Positions 4,931-5,482 of a stretch of 5,482 bases of DNA are shown here, piece by piece. The DNA lies in NCBI GenBank assembly GCA_023457475.1, contig JAEWLO010000469.1, forward strand, positions 1 to 5,482. The letters are read 5' to 3'. The position numbers and the translations under genes were made by a program. Position 1 is the stretch's first letter. Every line of letters begins with the position of its first letter. The notes under the pieces were generated by a model. That model saw nothing but the letters and a program-made list of their open reading frames with translations. It had not been told where the DNA came from and made no database searches. This DNA comes from Pseudomonadota bacterium (GTDB lineage Bacteria; Pseudomonadota; Gammaproteobacteria; Xanthomonadales; Xanthomonadaceae).

Positions 4931-5482
4931 TCAGTTTTCCAGCAGGGCGCGCAGATCGCGCGGAACACGCACTTCCGGATAGTGCTGCAGATAGCGCTCC
5001 AGGCTCGCGCGGGCGGTGTCATGGTCGCCTGCATCACGGCGTTCACGGATGCGCTGGATCCACTGGCGGCGAGGCAGCAGGGCGTCGGCTTCGACCGCTG
5101 CGGCGATCGCCTCGTTGCCGGGCAGGGCATCCTGGGCGGGCGACGGCACGGCCTTCGCGGCGGCCGGCGCGGCACGCTGGGCGCGCAGTGCGGCCGTCGG
5201 CGGGGCCGTTCGGGCGCTGTCGGCGGGCTCCTGGGCGATGCGGGTACCGGTGACCACGACGCGGTCCAGTTCAGCGCGCTCCTGGGGGACCGGTGCGGCC
5301 GATGCAGCCGCTGCCGGCGCAGGGGCTTCCTCGGCCATCAGCGGTGCCGGCGGTGCGGCGGCATAGGGCGCGGGCGGCGGCGGCGGTGCGGGCGCGATGG
5401 CGCGGGCAGCAGGCCGCTCGGCCACGGCGGGTGCTTCGGCTTCGCGCTTTTCAACAGCCGGTGCTTCGGCGACCTGCTGTTG
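4931..5482 (-). CDS. Ala/Pro-rich protein with TonB-box-like word, 5' end outside
   Basis: The frame is open from the right window edge (183 residues visible), so this is the C-terminal part of a longer protein; the GTG at 5425 is probably internal, as similar low-complexity sequence (QQQVAEAPAVEKREAEAPA) precedes it. The first ~65 residues are Ala/Pro/Glu-rich with a run of five prolines, typical of an extended periplasmic or surface linker. Then DRVVVTGTRI (5237-5266) resembles the segment at the start of TonB-dependent receptor plugs. A second Ala-rich linker leads to a compact C-terminal helical region, about 4940-5062 (WIQRIRERRDAGDHD, SLERYLQHYPE, VPRDLRALL), with a TPR-like repeat feel. 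I do not recognise the family; a membrane-anchored anti-sigma-like or scaffold protein is a guess. The stop is 26 bp before yigZ on the same strand. Confidence 0.72.
   Translation of the reverse strand, partial: QQQVAEAPAVEKREAEAPAVAERPAARAIAPAPPPPPAPYAAAPPAPLMAEEAPAPAAAASAAPVPQERAELDRVVVTGTRIAQEPADSARTAPPTAALRAQRAAPAAAKAVPSPAQDALPGNEAIAAAVEADALLPRRQWIQRIRERRDAGDHDTARASLERYLQHYPEVRVPRDLRALLEN

Overview
The window looks like chromosomal DNA of a high-GC gammaproteobacterium of the Xanthomonadaceae, most likely Stenotrophomonas. Sampled coding lines run near 67% GC. The protein repertoire (pyridoxal kinase, TyrA with a C-terminal ACT domain, YigZ, an MsbA-related exporter) fits that family. An intergenic GTAG-headed stem-loop has the architecture of the REP-type SMAG repeats of S. 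maltophilia. The genus call is inference from these traits, not from a database match.

Layout. Left block, + strand: the 3' part of a pyridoxal kinase gene (pdxY, 5' end outside the window) overlaps by 4 bases a complete prephenate dehydrogenase gene carrying a C-terminal ACT domain (tyrA, 712-1824). Middle block, about 1825-2275: no convincing gene, but a dense set of inverted repeats. These are a perfect 12-bp palindrome on the tyrA stop codon with DnaA-box-like words, a small hairpin, the GTAG repeat, and a roughly 185-bp composite element with nested hairpins between 26-bp imperfect inverted ends. Right block, all on the - strand and read right to left: an unidentified Ala/Pro-rich protein with a short conserved-looking C-terminal helical region (5' end outside the window), a YigZ/IMPACT protein, an ABC exporter half-transporter that overlaps yigZ by 8 bases, and a 61-residue hypothetical protein of lower GC.

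How the genes fit together. pdxY and tyrA are translationally coupled. TyrA makes 4-hydroxyphenylpyruvate, whose conversion to tyrosine needs a PLP-dependent aminotransferase, so the pairing is metabolically sensible, though this is inference. The - strand genes are tightly spaced (26-bp gap, 8-bp overlap, 66-bp gap) and may form one transcription unit, but their products suggest no shared pathway. The two blocks converge on the repeat-rich middle region, which could end transcription from both sides, although no classical T-tailed terminator is visible there.

I see no phage, plasmid, CRISPR, tRNA or rRNA sequence, and no clear new multi-gene system. The most interesting material is the structured intergenic region and a TonB-box-like word in the unidentified right-end protein.
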